Shown piece after piece: positions 9,261-17,713 of a stretch of 64,000 bases of DNA (position 1 is its first letter; each line of letters starts with the position of its first letter). The stretch is from Rhodococcus sp. ARC_M5 (GTDB lineage Bacteria > Actinomycetota > Actinomycetes > Mycobacteriales > Mycobacteriaceae). The stretch spans positions 674,715-738,714 of the forward strand of contig NZ_JALGQE010000001.1 in NCBI RefSeq assembly GCF_022810405.1, given 5' to 3'. The notes beneath the pieces were generated by a model. That model worked only from the letters and a program-made list of their open reading frames with translations. It did not search any database and was not told where the DNA came from. Both the position numbers and the translations under genes were made by a program.

Positions 9261-9441
9261 GAACTGCCGCCGATCCTGTGGCACCGAACAGTCCTGACCG
9301 GTGTCGGACAGCCACGGTAACAGGGGACGGAGGGCGTCCTAGCGATCGACGGTCCGTGCGGCCTCGAAGCAACGAGACTCATTCGTCGCGCACCCATATC
9401 GCCCTCGAGTCAGTGGGAAGGTGCAGCTGCGGGCCCCACGC

Positions 9442-9469
9442 AGTTGTCCAACAACTTTGTTGGACAACT
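9442..9469. promoter_or_regulatory. Orphan 12-bp-arm palindrome of GntR/FadR operator style
   Basis: AGTTGTCCAACA and its exact complement TGTTGGACAACT flank ACTT. Each half also holds the small dyad TTGTCCAACAA / TTGTTGGACAA, a TTGT-n3-ACAA form like those bound by FadR-subfamily GntR regulators. No GntR gene and no start codon lies next to it. It could equally be a terminator-like hairpin. Confidence 0.45.
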
Positions 9470-9658
9470 ACTGCTCCAGGCCAGGCACCCGCGATCCTGC
9501 GAAGACTTTGCATCAGCGCACTTCGGCGTCGGACGGGCAAGATTCGTCACAGCCATTGCGCGGCCGGAATTTCGAGACCCGACTGCCTGCTCGATCCGTC
9601 TTGTAGTTGCTGGGCCGCGAATATCAGGCCCGGAAACGGTTCAACCCTGACAATCGCA

Positions 9659-10438
9659 TCAAAGATACTTGCTCAGATCTGGATATCCGCCAATTTCGTA
9701 TCCACCGTCGACAACAAGGCCGGTTCCGGTGATATAGCTCGCGGCGGAACTCGCAAGAAAGAGCGCAGGGCCAGCAATTTCAGACGGCTGCGCTGGCCGC
9801 TTCAGTACTGCGTTAGCGTTGAACTCGGCCATGATGCTCTTGTTGTCGAGGATAAATGCAGTCATGGGTGTTGCGACCAGTCCAGGCAAGACAGTGTTGA
9901 CTCTGATACCGAACCGGCCCAATTCGAGCGCGGCGTTTCTCCCGAACATTTCAACACCGGATTTAGCCGCAGAGTAAGCGCTGCCGCCGTACAGCGGCAG
10001 GTGCGCGTTCACCGACGCTACGTTGACTATCGCTCCGCAGGCTTCGCGAGAGATCATTCGCTGAGCCACGTGCTTCGTGCAAAGAAACACGCCACGAAGC
10101 ACGACGTCGAGGGTGAAGTCCCAGTCCTGCTGGGCCATATCGACGATTGGCGCAGGTCGCAGCGCACCAGCGACGTTGAAGAGACTGTCGATTCCCTCCA
10201 TTTCCTGATCTGCGAATGCGACGGCACTTCGCACCGCCTCCTCTTCAGCGACACTGCCGGTGAACGGAATGTATGACGTTCCGATTTCGGTGGCGGCTGC
10301 GGCGAGTGCATCCTCGTTGAGGTCGAAGGCGACCACTCGGCCGCCGGACTTGACCACGGCTTCGGCAATCGCGCGACCGATGCCTGATGCGGCACCGGTA
10401 ACCAGGGCCCGCCGGGATTCTCGAACTGGAGTGGACAT
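9659..10438 (-). CDS. Short-chain dehydrogenase/reductase
   Basis: A 259-residue classical SDR. The Rossmann fold starts with VTGAASGIGRA (TGxxxGxG cofactor motif) and AFDLNE, where the Asp suggests NAD(H) preference. The structural motif NVAGA stands in for NNAG. The active site has Ser in NVASVNA and YSAAKSG (YxxxK). C-terminal VVDGGYEIGG is typical. It oxidises a hydroxyl or reduces a carbonyl in the pathway encoded by the neighbours. ATG 10438 is used because AAAGG lies six bases upstream; the TTG one codon earlier is less likely. It is the last gene of the minus-strand cluster, separated from the acyl-CoA synthetase by 246 bp with its own hairpin, so it probably has its own promoter. Confidence 0.9.
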   Translation of the reverse strand: MSTPVRESRRALVTGAASGIGRAIAEAVVKSGGRVVAFDLNEDALAAAATEIGTSYIPFTGSVAEEEAVRSAVAFADQEMEGIDSLFNVAGALRPAPIVDMAQQDWDFTLDVVLRGVFLCTKHVAQRMISREACGAIVNVASVNAHLPLYGGSAYSAAKSGVEMFGRNAALELGRFGIRVNTVLPGLVATPMTAFILDNKSIMAEFNANAVLKRPAQPSEIAGPALFLASSAASYITGTGLVVDGGYEIGGYPDLSKYL

Positions 10439-10461
10439 CAATGCCTTTCTTAAGGGTATTT

Positions 10462-10492
10462 AGGCAGCGCCGATAATGATATTGCGCTGCCT
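10462..10492. promoter_or_regulatory. Inverted repeat upstream of the SDR
   Basis: AGGCAGCGC and GCGCTGCCT flank an AT-rich 13-base spacer, 24 bp before the SDR start. It may be an operator overlapping a promoter or a leader hairpin. No protein can be assigned. Confidence 0.45.
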
Positions 10493-10684
10493 GTAAAAAT
10501 GAAGACTCGGGACGCGACTGTCGACCTGCACAGCTGCGACGAAGTGACATAAAGTGACGCTACAAAGCCGACATTTATTGTCGTCGTGGGACGGACGGAT
10601 CAATGCCGTTCAGACGTGATGATCGCTAAAACCCGCACAATTTCGAACACGTCGGCTGACTGTCGTTGACATGATCGGACATGG

Positions 10685-12322
10685 TCACCTTCTGCCGAGT
10701 AATTTCAACGCCTTTTCTCTCAAGTCAACCTTACGGACCTTCCCGGTTACCGTCATCGGAAACTCCTCCACGATAACGACGTATCGAGGAATCTTGTAGT
10801 GTGCGAGCTTACCCGCGCTGAATTTACGTACGTCGTCGCCGTCAATGACGGGGGCACCCTCGCGCAATCGAAGGAAGGCCATAAGTTCTTCGCCGTAGTT
10901 CGCGTCCGGCACCCCAATGACCTGAGCGTCGGCGACGTCGGGGTGAGTGTAGAGGAATTCTTCGATCTCGCGCGGATAGATGTTCTCTCCGCCGCGAATG
11001 ACCATGTCCTTGATGCGACCTGTAATTGCGACATAGCCGTCCTCGTCCATCACCCCGAGGTCGCCGGTGTGCATCCATCCGTCAGCGTCGATCGCCTCCG
11101 CCGTCTTTCCCTCGTCCTCCCAGTATCCGAGCATCACCGAGTAACCGCGGGTGCACAGCTCCCCCGGTGTGCCCCGGCCGAGGACATCACCGTCGATCGG
11201 ATCGACGATCTTGACCTCGAGGTGCGGGCCGACACGACCCACGGTCGCTGTGCGTTGTTCGATTGTGTCTGCGGGTCTGGTCTGCAGGGATACCGGAGAC
11301 GTTTCGGTCATTCCGTAACAGATCGACACCTCGACCATGCCCATTTTGTCGATGACTTGTTTCATCACCTCGACCGGGCACGGTGACCCGGCCATTATCC
11401 CGGTTCGCAGGCTGGACAGGTCGAACGATTCGAACTCGGGCAGGTCCAGCTCGGCAATGAACATCGTTGGAACGCCGTACAGCGAAGTGCAACGTTCGGC
11501 CTGCACAGCGTGGAGTGTGGCGGCTGGGTCGAACGACGGCCCGGGGACGATCATCGCGGCTCCGTGGCTTGTGCAGGCGAGGTTTCCCATGACCATTCCG
11601 AAGCAGTGATAGAACGGCACCGGAATGCACACCCGGTCGCGTTCGTCGTACCCGCACAGTTCGCCGACGAAGTACCCGTTGTTCAAAATATTGCGGTGAC
11701 TCAGCGTGGCCCCTTTCGGGAAACCCGTTGTGCCCGAGGTGTACTGAATATTGATCGGGTCGTCGGTCGACAGTGATGATGCGATGTCGGCGACCATGTC
11801 TGCGTTCTGTTTCAAGGCCGCCCGCCCGTCGACCGGCAGAGAGTCCCACTCAGAAGAACCAAGGTAGTAGACCGAAACGAGAGCAGGGCACTCGCTGCGC
11901 ATCGCCTCGACCATCTGGCCGTAGTCCGATGTCTTGAACATTCGAGCCGAAACCAGTACCGACACCCCGGCCTGATTCAGGACGTACCGAAGCTCGTGCG
12001 ATCGATAGGCGGGGTTGACACTGACCAGAATTGCCCCTATCCGCGCCGTTGCGTACTGCACAAGGGTCCACTCCGGGCAGTTTGGCGCCCAGATGCCTAC
12101 GCGATCACCCGTCCGCACTCCCCGGGCAAGCAAACCCGCGGCGAGCGCTGTTACGTCAGCGTCGAACTCGTCGTACGTCCACCGGCGTTCGGTACGCAGG
12201 TCCACCATCGCATCGCGCGAACCGTAACGCGCGACAGTGCGATCCAGGTTGGCACCGATCGTTTCGTGCAACATAGGAACATCGCCGGCCCCGCAGGCAG
12301 AGCTGGGCGCACGTGTCGTCAA
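10685..12322 (-). CDS. Acyl-CoA synthetase (AMP-forming)
   Basis: A 545-residue ANL-superfamily ligase that would activate a carboxylic acid to its CoA thioester through an acyl-adenylate. The motifs read in order: A3 IQYTSGTTGFPKGATLSH, A5 CYGMTETSP, A7 GWMHTGDLG, A8 GRIKDMVIRGGENIYP, and A10 TVTGKVRKVDLR with the catalytic lysine. The overall sequence looks like the medium-chain fatty acid or aromatic acid branch. TTG 12322 is chosen because GAGGAGG stands eight bases before it. It lies 124 bp downstream of the NTF2-like gene in the same direction. The acid substrate may be the product of the cupin/SDR genes upstream; that is an inference. Confidence 0.88.
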   Translation of the reverse strand: MTTRAPSSACGAGDVPMLHETIGANLDRTVARYGSRDAMVDLRTERRWTYDEFDADVTALAAGLLARGVRTGDRVGIWAPNCPEWTLVQYATARIGAILVSVNPAYRSHELRYVLNQAGVSVLVSARMFKTSDYGQMVEAMRSECPALVSVYYLGSSEWDSLPVDGRAALKQNADMVADIASSLSTDDPINIQYTSGTTGFPKGATLSHRNILNNGYFVGELCGYDERDRVCIPVPFYHCFGMVMGNLACTSHGAAMIVPGPSFDPAATLHAVQAERCTSLYGVPTMFIAELDLPEFESFDLSSLRTGIMAGSPCPVEVMKQVIDKMGMVEVSICYGMTETSPVSLQTRPADTIEQRTATVGRVGPHLEVKIVDPIDGDVLGRGTPGELCTRGYSVMLGYWEDEGKTAEAIDADGWMHTGDLGVMDEDGYVAITGRIKDMVIRGGENIYPREIEEFLYTHPDVADAQVIGVPDANYGEELMAFLRLREGAPVIDGDDVRKFSAGKLAHYKIPRYVVIVEEFPMTVTGKVRKVDLREKALKLLGRR

Positions 12323-12446
12323 AGCAAAATCCTCCTCGGCTGAACAGGGGTGTGCCCCACAAGTCGCAACCGCGAGCCACCGATCCAGAACTGTTCTGCT
12401 GCATCGGCGCTCGCGATATGGCCCGGATCGACTGCGTAGTCGCGAA

Positions 12447-13109
12447 CTAGCTCGGGATGCCGTACTTGTCGATGATGGGTGCAAGTAGTTCCGCGGCGCG
12501 AGGTGCAGTGATGACATCGTCGATGCTCACCTCGGTCACAACTTTCGACTCGACATCTTCGTAGACGTGCTCGCCGATCATCTTCCCGTGCTCGTCGTAG
12601 GGCCAGACGAACGCGAGCGTGCGCCGGACGAGGTAGTAAACGCTGGAATCGTACGTCGACACCTCATCCACATCGCCCTCTTTGATTCCATCGAAGACGT
12701 TCTCTCGCAACAGGTGTCCTGGTACGAATTGACTGAACTCGGCTTCGCCCGCGAACCCCCAATCGTTGACCGCCATCTTTTGTTTCCCGGTCCACATCAC
12801 CAACATGTCCATCTTCGCAAGCTGCGTGTAGAACGCGCGGACGGATTCCCTACCGTCGATGATCGTGCCCTGCCCGCCTTCGAAGAGACGGTAGTGCGGG
12901 TGCGGCACCGTCATGGACGGGGAGATCAATTCTTCGTAGCGCCCGGACACCTCGAGTAATCCGTGACGTCGGTAGTTGATGAGGATCTTGCGGTGAAGGG
13001 GGTTGTCCAATGTGTCGATCATCAGATCGACGTCGTCCATCATGTGAACGAACTCATCCTCGTACGAGGAGCGTGGAGAGATCGTTCGCACTGTGTCGAG
13101 GGTACTCAT
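12447..13109 (-). CDS. NTF2-like / SnoaL-fold protein
   Basis: A 220-residue soluble protein with the cone-shaped NTF2-like pattern: an N-terminal helix, HRKILINYRRHGLLEVSG, an acidic strand pair and aromatic pocket residues (VWPYDEHGKM). Relatives occur as small-molecule isomerases or hydratases or as non-catalytic partners in steroid and aromatic degradation clusters. GGAAGTGAG precedes ATG 13109. It lies 43 bp downstream of the mycofactocin-type SDR. The fold is likely; the reaction is unknown. Confidence 0.65.
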   Translation of the reverse strand: MSTLDTVRTISPRSSYEDEFVHMMDDVDLMIDTLDNPLHRKILINYRRHGLLEVSGRYEELISPSMTVPHPHYRLFEGGQGTIIDGRESVRAFYTQLAKMDMLVMWTGKQKMAVNDWGFAGEAEFSQFVPGHLLRENVFDGIKEGDVDEVSTYDSSVYYLVRRTLAFVWPYDEHGKMIGEHVYEDVESKVVTEVSIDDVITAPRAAELLAPIIDKYGIPS

Positions 13110-13152
13110 TTACTCACTTCCTTTGTCCTACTTCGGCGGTGACATCACGGGG

Positions 13153-14001
13153 TTACTGGTGTGGAATCTTGAATGGAGCGCTTGCGCCGGCGTCGATGGG
13201 TAACGCCACACCGGTGACGTACCGTGCCTCGTCGGAGGCGAGCCACAGGGCTGCGTTGCTGACGTCGATGTCCTCGATCCAGGGGACTGGTAGCGCGTTG
13301 AGGCCTTTCATCAATTCGGATGCGACCTCCCGACTGGGATTGTCAACTCCGGGGAGGAACAGCTCTCGGGTTTCGACGTTGTCGATCATGGGTGTGTCGA
13401 CTGTGGTGGGGTGGATGGAGTTGACCCGAATGTTGTGGGGTGCCAACTCAGCAGCGAGAGCCCGCATCAGGCCTACTACTCCGTGTTTTGCTGCGGTGTA
13501 GTGCGCCAAGTTCAAGAAGGCAACCAAGCCCGCCACCGAACTGGTCAGTATCAGCGATCCTCCCTCTCCGCGGTCACGCATGGCGGGAATGACCGTTCGG
13601 GCGGTCTTCCATACTCCGGTCAGATCGATATCGATGACGTCCTGCCATTGCCGTTCGGTGATCTCGGCGGCACCGCCGAAACTTCCGACACCGGCGTTTG
13701 CGACCAGGATGTCGACTTTCCCGAACTGCTCGAGTGCCAGGTGGTGCGCGTGCTCGAGCGACGAGAGGTCACGAACGTCGGCCTGTACACCGATCACCGA
13801 GGTGCCGCGCTCCTTGACCAGCCGCACGGTTTCCTCGAGATCCTCCGTTGTCGCCAGTGCGTAGGGAACCGTCTCGATCTGGGTGCACGCGTCGACGACG
13901 ACGATGTCGGCACCCTCCTCTGCGAAGCGGAGCGCGTGTGCGCGGCCTTGACCGCGGGCACCACCGGTGATGAAAGCAACCTTCCCTGCCAGTCGCCCCA
14001 T
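13153..14001 (-). CDS. Mycofactocin-coupled type SDR oxidoreductase
   Basis: A 282-residue SDR: GKVAFITGGARGQGRAHA cofactor loop, VVVDAC after beta-2, NAG in ANAGVG, catalytic Ser in LTSSVAG and YTAAKHG (YxxxK). The insertion after VDAC (TQIETVPYALATTEDL) and the GARGQGRAHA wording are features of the mycofactocin-associated SDR subgroup, whose NAD(H) is not exchanged and is recycled through the redox peptide mycofactocin. No mycofactocin synthesis genes lie in the window. Its ATG overlaps the cupin stop by one base, so the two are translationally coupled. It probably oxidises an alcohol in the pathway. Confidence 0.85.
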   Translation of the reverse strand: MGRLAGKVAFITGGARGQGRAHALRFAEEGADIVVVDACTQIETVPYALATTEDLEETVRLVKERGTSVIGVQADVRDLSSLEHAHHLALEQFGKVDILVANAGVGSFGGAAEITERQWQDVIDIDLTGVWKTARTVIPAMRDRGEGGSLILTSSVAGLVAFLNLAHYTAAKHGVVGLMRALAAELAPHNIRVNSIHPTTVDTPMIDNVETRELFLPGVDNPSREVASELMKGLNALPVPWIEDIDVSNAALWLASDEARYVTGVALPIDAGASAPFKIPHQ

Positions 14002-14534
14002 CAGTGGCCGCTCTTGTCGTGCAGCTCGGTCGAAGGGTCGGTGGCGTAGTCGACAAGTTGAACCCGCGCTATGGCGTCGTTGTCGCGAGCCATGTAGTAG
14101 TGCAGGCGAGCGTCGGCGATGACGCCGAGGCTGCCGTCCGGCATGTAGCCAGCGATAGGGCCCTCCACGAAGGCAAGCATGGTCGTACCCTCAGGGGCTA
14201 TCGGCTCGTGGACGGCGCCGGCAACTTCGCAGGTGTATGTGCCGGTCAAGCCGGGATCGTCCTCGTGATAGTGAAATCCTCCGTCGAGGATGTACGCCTG
14301 CACGTTGCCCATGTGCCAGTGCGGGGTCGCTTGCACACCCGGATCGACCTGCAGCACCACGGTGAAGCTTCCGGTGACGAGATTGGCGTACAGCAGACGG
14401 AACCGGGTGCCCGGCATCAGCCAGTCGGTCCACGGAATATCGTTGTGGTCCACGAACTCTCGACGAGTACCTTTCGGAGTTGTTCCCGGATTGGTCATCC
14501 AGAACGCGGGGCCGACGGAAGTAGTGGCAGGCAT
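14001..14534 (-). CDS. Cupin dioxygenase-like protein, similar to 2,4'-dihydroxyacetophenone dioxygenase
   Basis: A 177-residue single-domain cupin. The metal-binding first motif is TPHWHMGNVQAYILDG with two histidines, and the second carries HEPIAPEG. The N-terminal WTDWLMPGTRFRLLYANLV and the length fit the 2,4'-dihydroxyacetophenone dioxygenase / ChrR-cupin group, in which a non-haem iron cleaves a carbon-carbon bond. It is the first gene of the minus-strand cluster, behind the LysR-type box. The substrate is not established, and acetylacetone- or ketone-cleaving relatives are also possible. Confidence 0.65.
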   Translation of the reverse strand: MPATTSVGPAFWMTNPGTTPKGTRREFVDHNDIPWTDWLMPGTRFRLLYANLVTGSFTVVLQVDPGVQATPHWHMGNVQAYILDGGFHYHEDDPGLTGTYTCEVAGAVHEPIAPEGTTMLAFVEGPIAGYMPDGSLGVIADARLHYYMARDNDAIARVQLVDYATDPSTELHDKSGH

Positions 14535-14684
14535 GGTGGTGCCCTCCTTGAATTAGCGACGAAGCGAAAGCCGGCTCGGTCCGAGACGGAACCTGAACGG
14601 GCCCAATCGACGAGGTTGACTGTGATGGCCGTTTCACTATCGCGCGTCAAGACCTGTGATGTACATTACGAATTTGCTCGAGGT

Positions 14685-14702
14685 GTTAAGCATTCGCTTA
14701 AC
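14685..14702. promoter_or_regulatory. Perfect dyad between cupin operon and LysR gene
   Basis: GTTAAGC-ATTC-GCTTAAC, with 7-bp arms, lies in the 206-bp divergent intergenic region, 39 bp before the LysR start. It has the T-N11-A form that LysR regulators bind, so it is the likely control site for both directions. Confidence 0.7.
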
Positions 14703-14740
14703 TCACGGGGTTGGCGCTTACTGAGGAAAGAGAGTCAGGC

Positions 14741-15616
14741 GTGGTCGAACTCAACCTCCGCCAAGTCGCCTGCCTCCTCGCAGTGATCGACGAGGGCCAC
14801 TTCGGACGCGCAGCAGAAAAACTCTTCATCAGCCCACCTGCGCTCACCCAACAAGTCCGCGCACTCGAACGTAAGTTGGGCGTCGAACTGATCGACAGAT
14901 CCATGCACCCGTTGAGGCCCACCGAAATTGGAACGCACTTCATTCCGCACGCCCGACAGGCCGTCGCAGCCGCCGAGAGAGCAGTACAGGCGACAAATGA
15001 AGGTGGTCGACTTCGTATCGGCTTCATGACCGCTGCCATCGGAATGCAGACAGGGCCGTTGCTGGATCGAGTGCGCCGGGAATTTCTGCGCTCGACCCTA
15101 GAGCTGGTCGAACTTGCCTGGCCCGATCAGGCACCAGCGGTCAGACGCGGAGTCGTGGATGCTGCGATCGTTCGCCCACCCGTTGCCGACGACCGGGGGT
15201 TGCGCTTCGATATCCTCTACACCGAAGAGCGAGTCGTCGCCCTCGCATCCACACATCCTCTCGCTACGCGAACATCGGTATCGATCGACGACCTCGACGG
15301 CGAACCCCACGTGAGCGACACCGAAGCAGACCCCGACTGGGTGCGCTGGTGGGCCTGCGACCCTCGCCCGAGCGGGCGACCCGTCACCTACGGACCATCG
15401 GTGCGAACCATCGACGAACTCCTCGAGGTCGTAGCAACCGGTGACGCCATCGCGATCACCAGCCAATACGTTCCCGACTTTCACCGCCACCCCGGCGTGA
15501 CCTTTGTCCCCGTCGAAGATCTGGCCCCGTCCCCGGTCTGCCTGTGCACCAGGCAAGATGACACCTCGAAAATGGCTGAAATATTGCGAACATTCGCTAA
15601 CCAGAGGCGACAATGA
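14741..15616 (+). CDS. LysR-family transcriptional regulator
   Basis: About 291 residues. The N-terminal winged helix reads LNLRQVACLLAVIDEGHFGRA, then LFISPPALTQQVRALERKLG, and a linker helix follows. A type-2 periplasmic-binding-like effector domain starts near residue 90 (LRIGFM). GTG 14741 is preferred since GAGGAAAG lies about 10 bases upstream; a TTG at 14711 would add 10 residues. It is divergent from the cupin-SDR-ligase cluster and presumably activates it with a pathway metabolite as co-inducer. Confidence 0.88.
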   Translation: MVELNLRQVACLLAVIDEGHFGRAAEKLFISPPALTQQVRALERKLGVELIDRSMHPLRPTEIGTHFIPHARQAVAAAERAVQATNEGGRLRIGFMTAAIGMQTGPLLDRVRREFLRSTLELVELAWPDQAPAVRRGVVDAAIVRPPVADDRGLRFDILYTEERVVALASTHPLATRTSVSIDDLDGEPHVSDTEADPDWVRWWACDPRPSGRPVTYGPSVRTIDELLEVVATGDAIAITSQYVPDFHRHPGVTFVPVEDLAPSPVCLCTRQDDTSKMAEILRTFANQRRQ

Positions 15617-16163
15617 TTCATTTCAGTTCGGACGCAACACCATTCACGATTCGTTACTCCGAACGGCAATCAACTTGTTCGAGCACAGTGGTACATCGCA
15701 GACACCGGTCCGTTCGAGATACAGACTCTCGATTTGGTCCTCTGCGACTACAACCACTGAAGCAGTCGACGGCATAGGCGGCGAAACATCGCTTTCCGTC
15801 CACGGATTCGGTCATCGGAGCCCGCCACGCGCAACCGGGACCAGAACTGCCCCGAGCGCGAGCACGTAGGCGACGTTCGCGTGTCACGCGAACGAGGGCA
15901 AGTCGGGTGGACCGTCCCGCGTACATCGATCAACCCCGATCGCATCATCTTGGCAATCGTGATGCACGAGCAAGCGGTTCATTGCCTGAAGTATCGAGCT
16001 GGCCGTCAACGGTTTTGCTGAGCAGTCTGCATATGACATCTGCCAACGCGGGCGTGCGTCCGAGGATGCTCGAACAGAGTGAGATCGACGCGAATCGCTA
16101 CAGGCACGCGTTTCTCGCTCGGTCTGTCGCCTCGAGAACGGTCTCCGAGGGCATGTCCGCGAA
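15617..16163. other. 547-bp interval without a convincing gene
   Basis: Short frames exist on both strands but none has a ribosome site or a recognisable motif. The only clear structure is the 19-bp palindrome at 15875-15893. It lies between the LysR gene and the second TetR gene (convergent ends), so it may mostly hold terminators and decayed sequence. Confidence 0.5.
15875..15893. repeat. Perfect 19-bp palindrome
   Basis: GTTCGCGTG and CACGCGAAC flank a single T. It has 9-bp arms and no following T run. It lies in the middle of the LysR-TetR interval; it could be a bidirectional terminator or an orphan operator. Confidence 0.4.
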
Positions 16164-16778
16164 TCACGCCTTGTCCTTCCGCAATGGCGGATAGGCATCG
16201 CGGAGGCGTTCCATGCTGGACTCCGCGATGGCTCGCACATCTGCTGTGTGCAACGGAGTGGAGGCCAGGGCGGAGCTGAGCGAGAAGCCTTCGACCAGAG
16301 CGATGAGCAGCAGCGTCTCGCGCTGCAAAGCGTGTTCGTCGATGATGCGGTCGGCCAGCGCCGCGCGCAGGAGTGAGGTTATCGCGGTCGCAGCCGCGGC
16401 GCTCGAGACGGCGATTTCGGTACCGATCTCAGCGTCAACGCGTCCCATCACTCGGTATTGGACGAGGGCGATGTTCTCTTTGTGCTCCTGTTCGCTGGTC
16501 GGAGCAGTAAAGGTGATCACGTCCACGATCCGTGCCGCTGGGTCGAGAGACAGGGCGGGGACACGATTTTCTGCGCGTTGGATCAGGACGCTCAAGGTGA
16601 ACCGCATGAGCTCGCGGACATTGTTGCCGAAATAGTGCCGGATGCTCCCGATGGCCAAGCCCGTACGTGCGGCAATACGAGCGAGGGTCACCGACTGCAG
16701 ACCTCGTTCAGCGATCTCGTCGATCACGGCGTCGGCGACCTGTTCCCGGCGAGCATCCGGGTCAACTCGTTGAGGCAT
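16164..16778 (-). CDS. TetR-family regulator of hydrolase cassette 2
   Basis: 204 residues. The HTH reads ARREQVADAVIDEI, then TLARIAARTGLAIGSIRHYFGN. The C-terminal part has the ligand-domain helix LLLIALVEGFSLSSAL. Size and the GSIRHYF recognition helix resemble the regulator at 4236 (GSLRHFF). A GGAG site precedes ATG 16778. It is divergent from the second two-helix membrane protein, with two palindromic operators between them. Confidence 0.88.
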   Translation of the reverse strand: MPQRVDPDARREQVADAVIDEIAERGLQSVTLARIAARTGLAIGSIRHYFGNNVRELMRFTLSVLIQRAENRVPALSLDPAARIVDVITFTAPTSEQEHKENIALVQYRVMGRVDAEIGTEIAVSSAAAATAITSLLRAALADRIIDEHALQRETLLLIALVEGFSLSSALASTPLHTADVRAIAESSMERLRDAYPPLRKDKA

Positions 16779-16798
16779 TGCTCCACTCTAGCCGCGGA

Positions 16799-16838
16799 TA
16801 GCATAAGCGTGCTAGTTTTATTAGCATGACGATGCTAG
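16799..16838. promoter_or_regulatory. Two tandem palindromic operators of cassette 2
   Basis: TAGCATAAGCGTGCTAG (16799-16815) and TAGCATGACGATGCTAG (16822-16838) are near-identical and each is a dyad (TAGCA...TGCTA), 23 bp apart. They occupy the divergent TetR/membrane-protein gap and overlap the likely promoters. Their outline TAnnA-n-TnnTA matches the cassette 1 operators. Confidence 0.8.
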
Positions 16839-16886
16839 AAATTCCGACGTTGCGCCCTTCGGCGTCGCTGCCAACGAGGACCGGAC

Positions 16887-17609
16887 GTGAGTAATTGGCT
16901 GGACCCCAGGACCTGGGCGTTGCAACAAGGTTCTCGCGACGCCGACGGACTCGATGACGCCGGCGACTCTGGTGGAATCGACGATCTCGGGGACGACCGA
17001 GCATGGTCGACGCCCGCTCCCGCACCGGGCGCGACATTGCCGCCGTTTCGCCCGTCGCTAACGTTGGAACGCACGCGATTTTTCGTCGACCTGTCCGGCA
17101 CGTCGAAAGTCATAGTCGATGTAGACCACGTGTCGGGGAGTGCGTCGCTCTACCGAGACGGTCGACATGCACAGACGTCCGCTATGCCGGTCCGATTCCC
17201 GCTCGGGGCTGACAGCATCGAGGTCGTCGCGGGCAGATACGGCATGCACAGGATTCACCTGATCCGCGCTGACGGTGGTGAGCGACGCCTCGACCCGGCA
17301 CCCGGAACGCCTGAATTCTGGCGCGCCCGTCTCGACCGTCGACACCCGAGAATCAGCCGTGCCCTGTCCTTGTGCGCCGTCATCGTGCTGACGGTCAACC
17401 TGGTCATGCTCGCGCCCCAAGCGCTCGAACTGATCTCCGAGCTGCCGCTCTGGTCGGACCGATTCACACCGTTGCGCTCACCGATCGACTTGCCGGCATG
17501 GACGAACTCCGCACTTACGGTCACCGCAGGTCTTGTCGCTATCGAACGAGCACTTACCTTCCGCCACAACCGCCTCCTGGACGTCGACACCGATGGGATC
17601 GAGGCATGA
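16887..17609 (+). CDS. Two-helix membrane protein of hydrolase cassette 2, family not recognised
   Basis: A 240-residue paralog of the protein at 6750. It has a longer acidic N terminus (DGLDDAGDSGGIDDLGDD), then a beta-rich segment with VRFPLGADSIEVVAG and RRHPRISRA. Two hydrophobic helices lie near residues 155-180 and 208-226, with an ERALTFRHNRLLDVD tail. GTG 16887 has GAGGA six bases upstream. A hydrolase gene follows after 104 bp. No known domain is recognised; conserved pairing with TetR, operators and a secreted hydrolase suggests a shared job at the membrane. Confidence 0.75.
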   Translation: MSNWLDPRTWALQQGSRDADGLDDAGDSGGIDDLGDDRAWSTPAPAPGATLPPFRPSLTLERTRFFVDLSGTSKVIVDVDHVSGSASLYRDGRHAQTSAMPVRFPLGADSIEVVAGRYGMHRIHLIRADGGERRLDPAPGTPEFWRARLDRRHPRISRALSLCAVIVLTVNLVMLAPQALELISELPLWSDRFTPLRSPIDLPAWTNSALTVTAGLVAIERALTFRHNRLLDVDTDGIEA

Positions 17610-17713
17610 CGTCCCCACCTGGGCGGGGCACCAATGACCACCCCGAAAGAACCCGGGATCGCTCGAACCCACCGGCCCCTCGCCCACGAGTAGCCCCAAC
17701 CGAGGAGAAATGA

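Larger units (their letters stand above)
9045..9658. other. Gene-poor interval with a repeat and an orphan palindrome
   Basis: No convincing gene lies in these 614 bases; the open frames have no ribosome site or family motif. The minus strand at about 9195-9270 has a short open tail ending LDLTDLFNLLDTRGL and a stop, which may be the 3' scrap of a lost gene that I cannot identify. The interval also contains the left copy of a 25-bp repeat (9236-9260) and a strong palindrome (9442-9469), listed separately. Confidence 0.5.

Noticed and set aside
9278..10276. 332-codon plus-strand frame overlapping the SDR
   Set aside because: Mostly antisense to a clear SDR; no ribosome site or motif.
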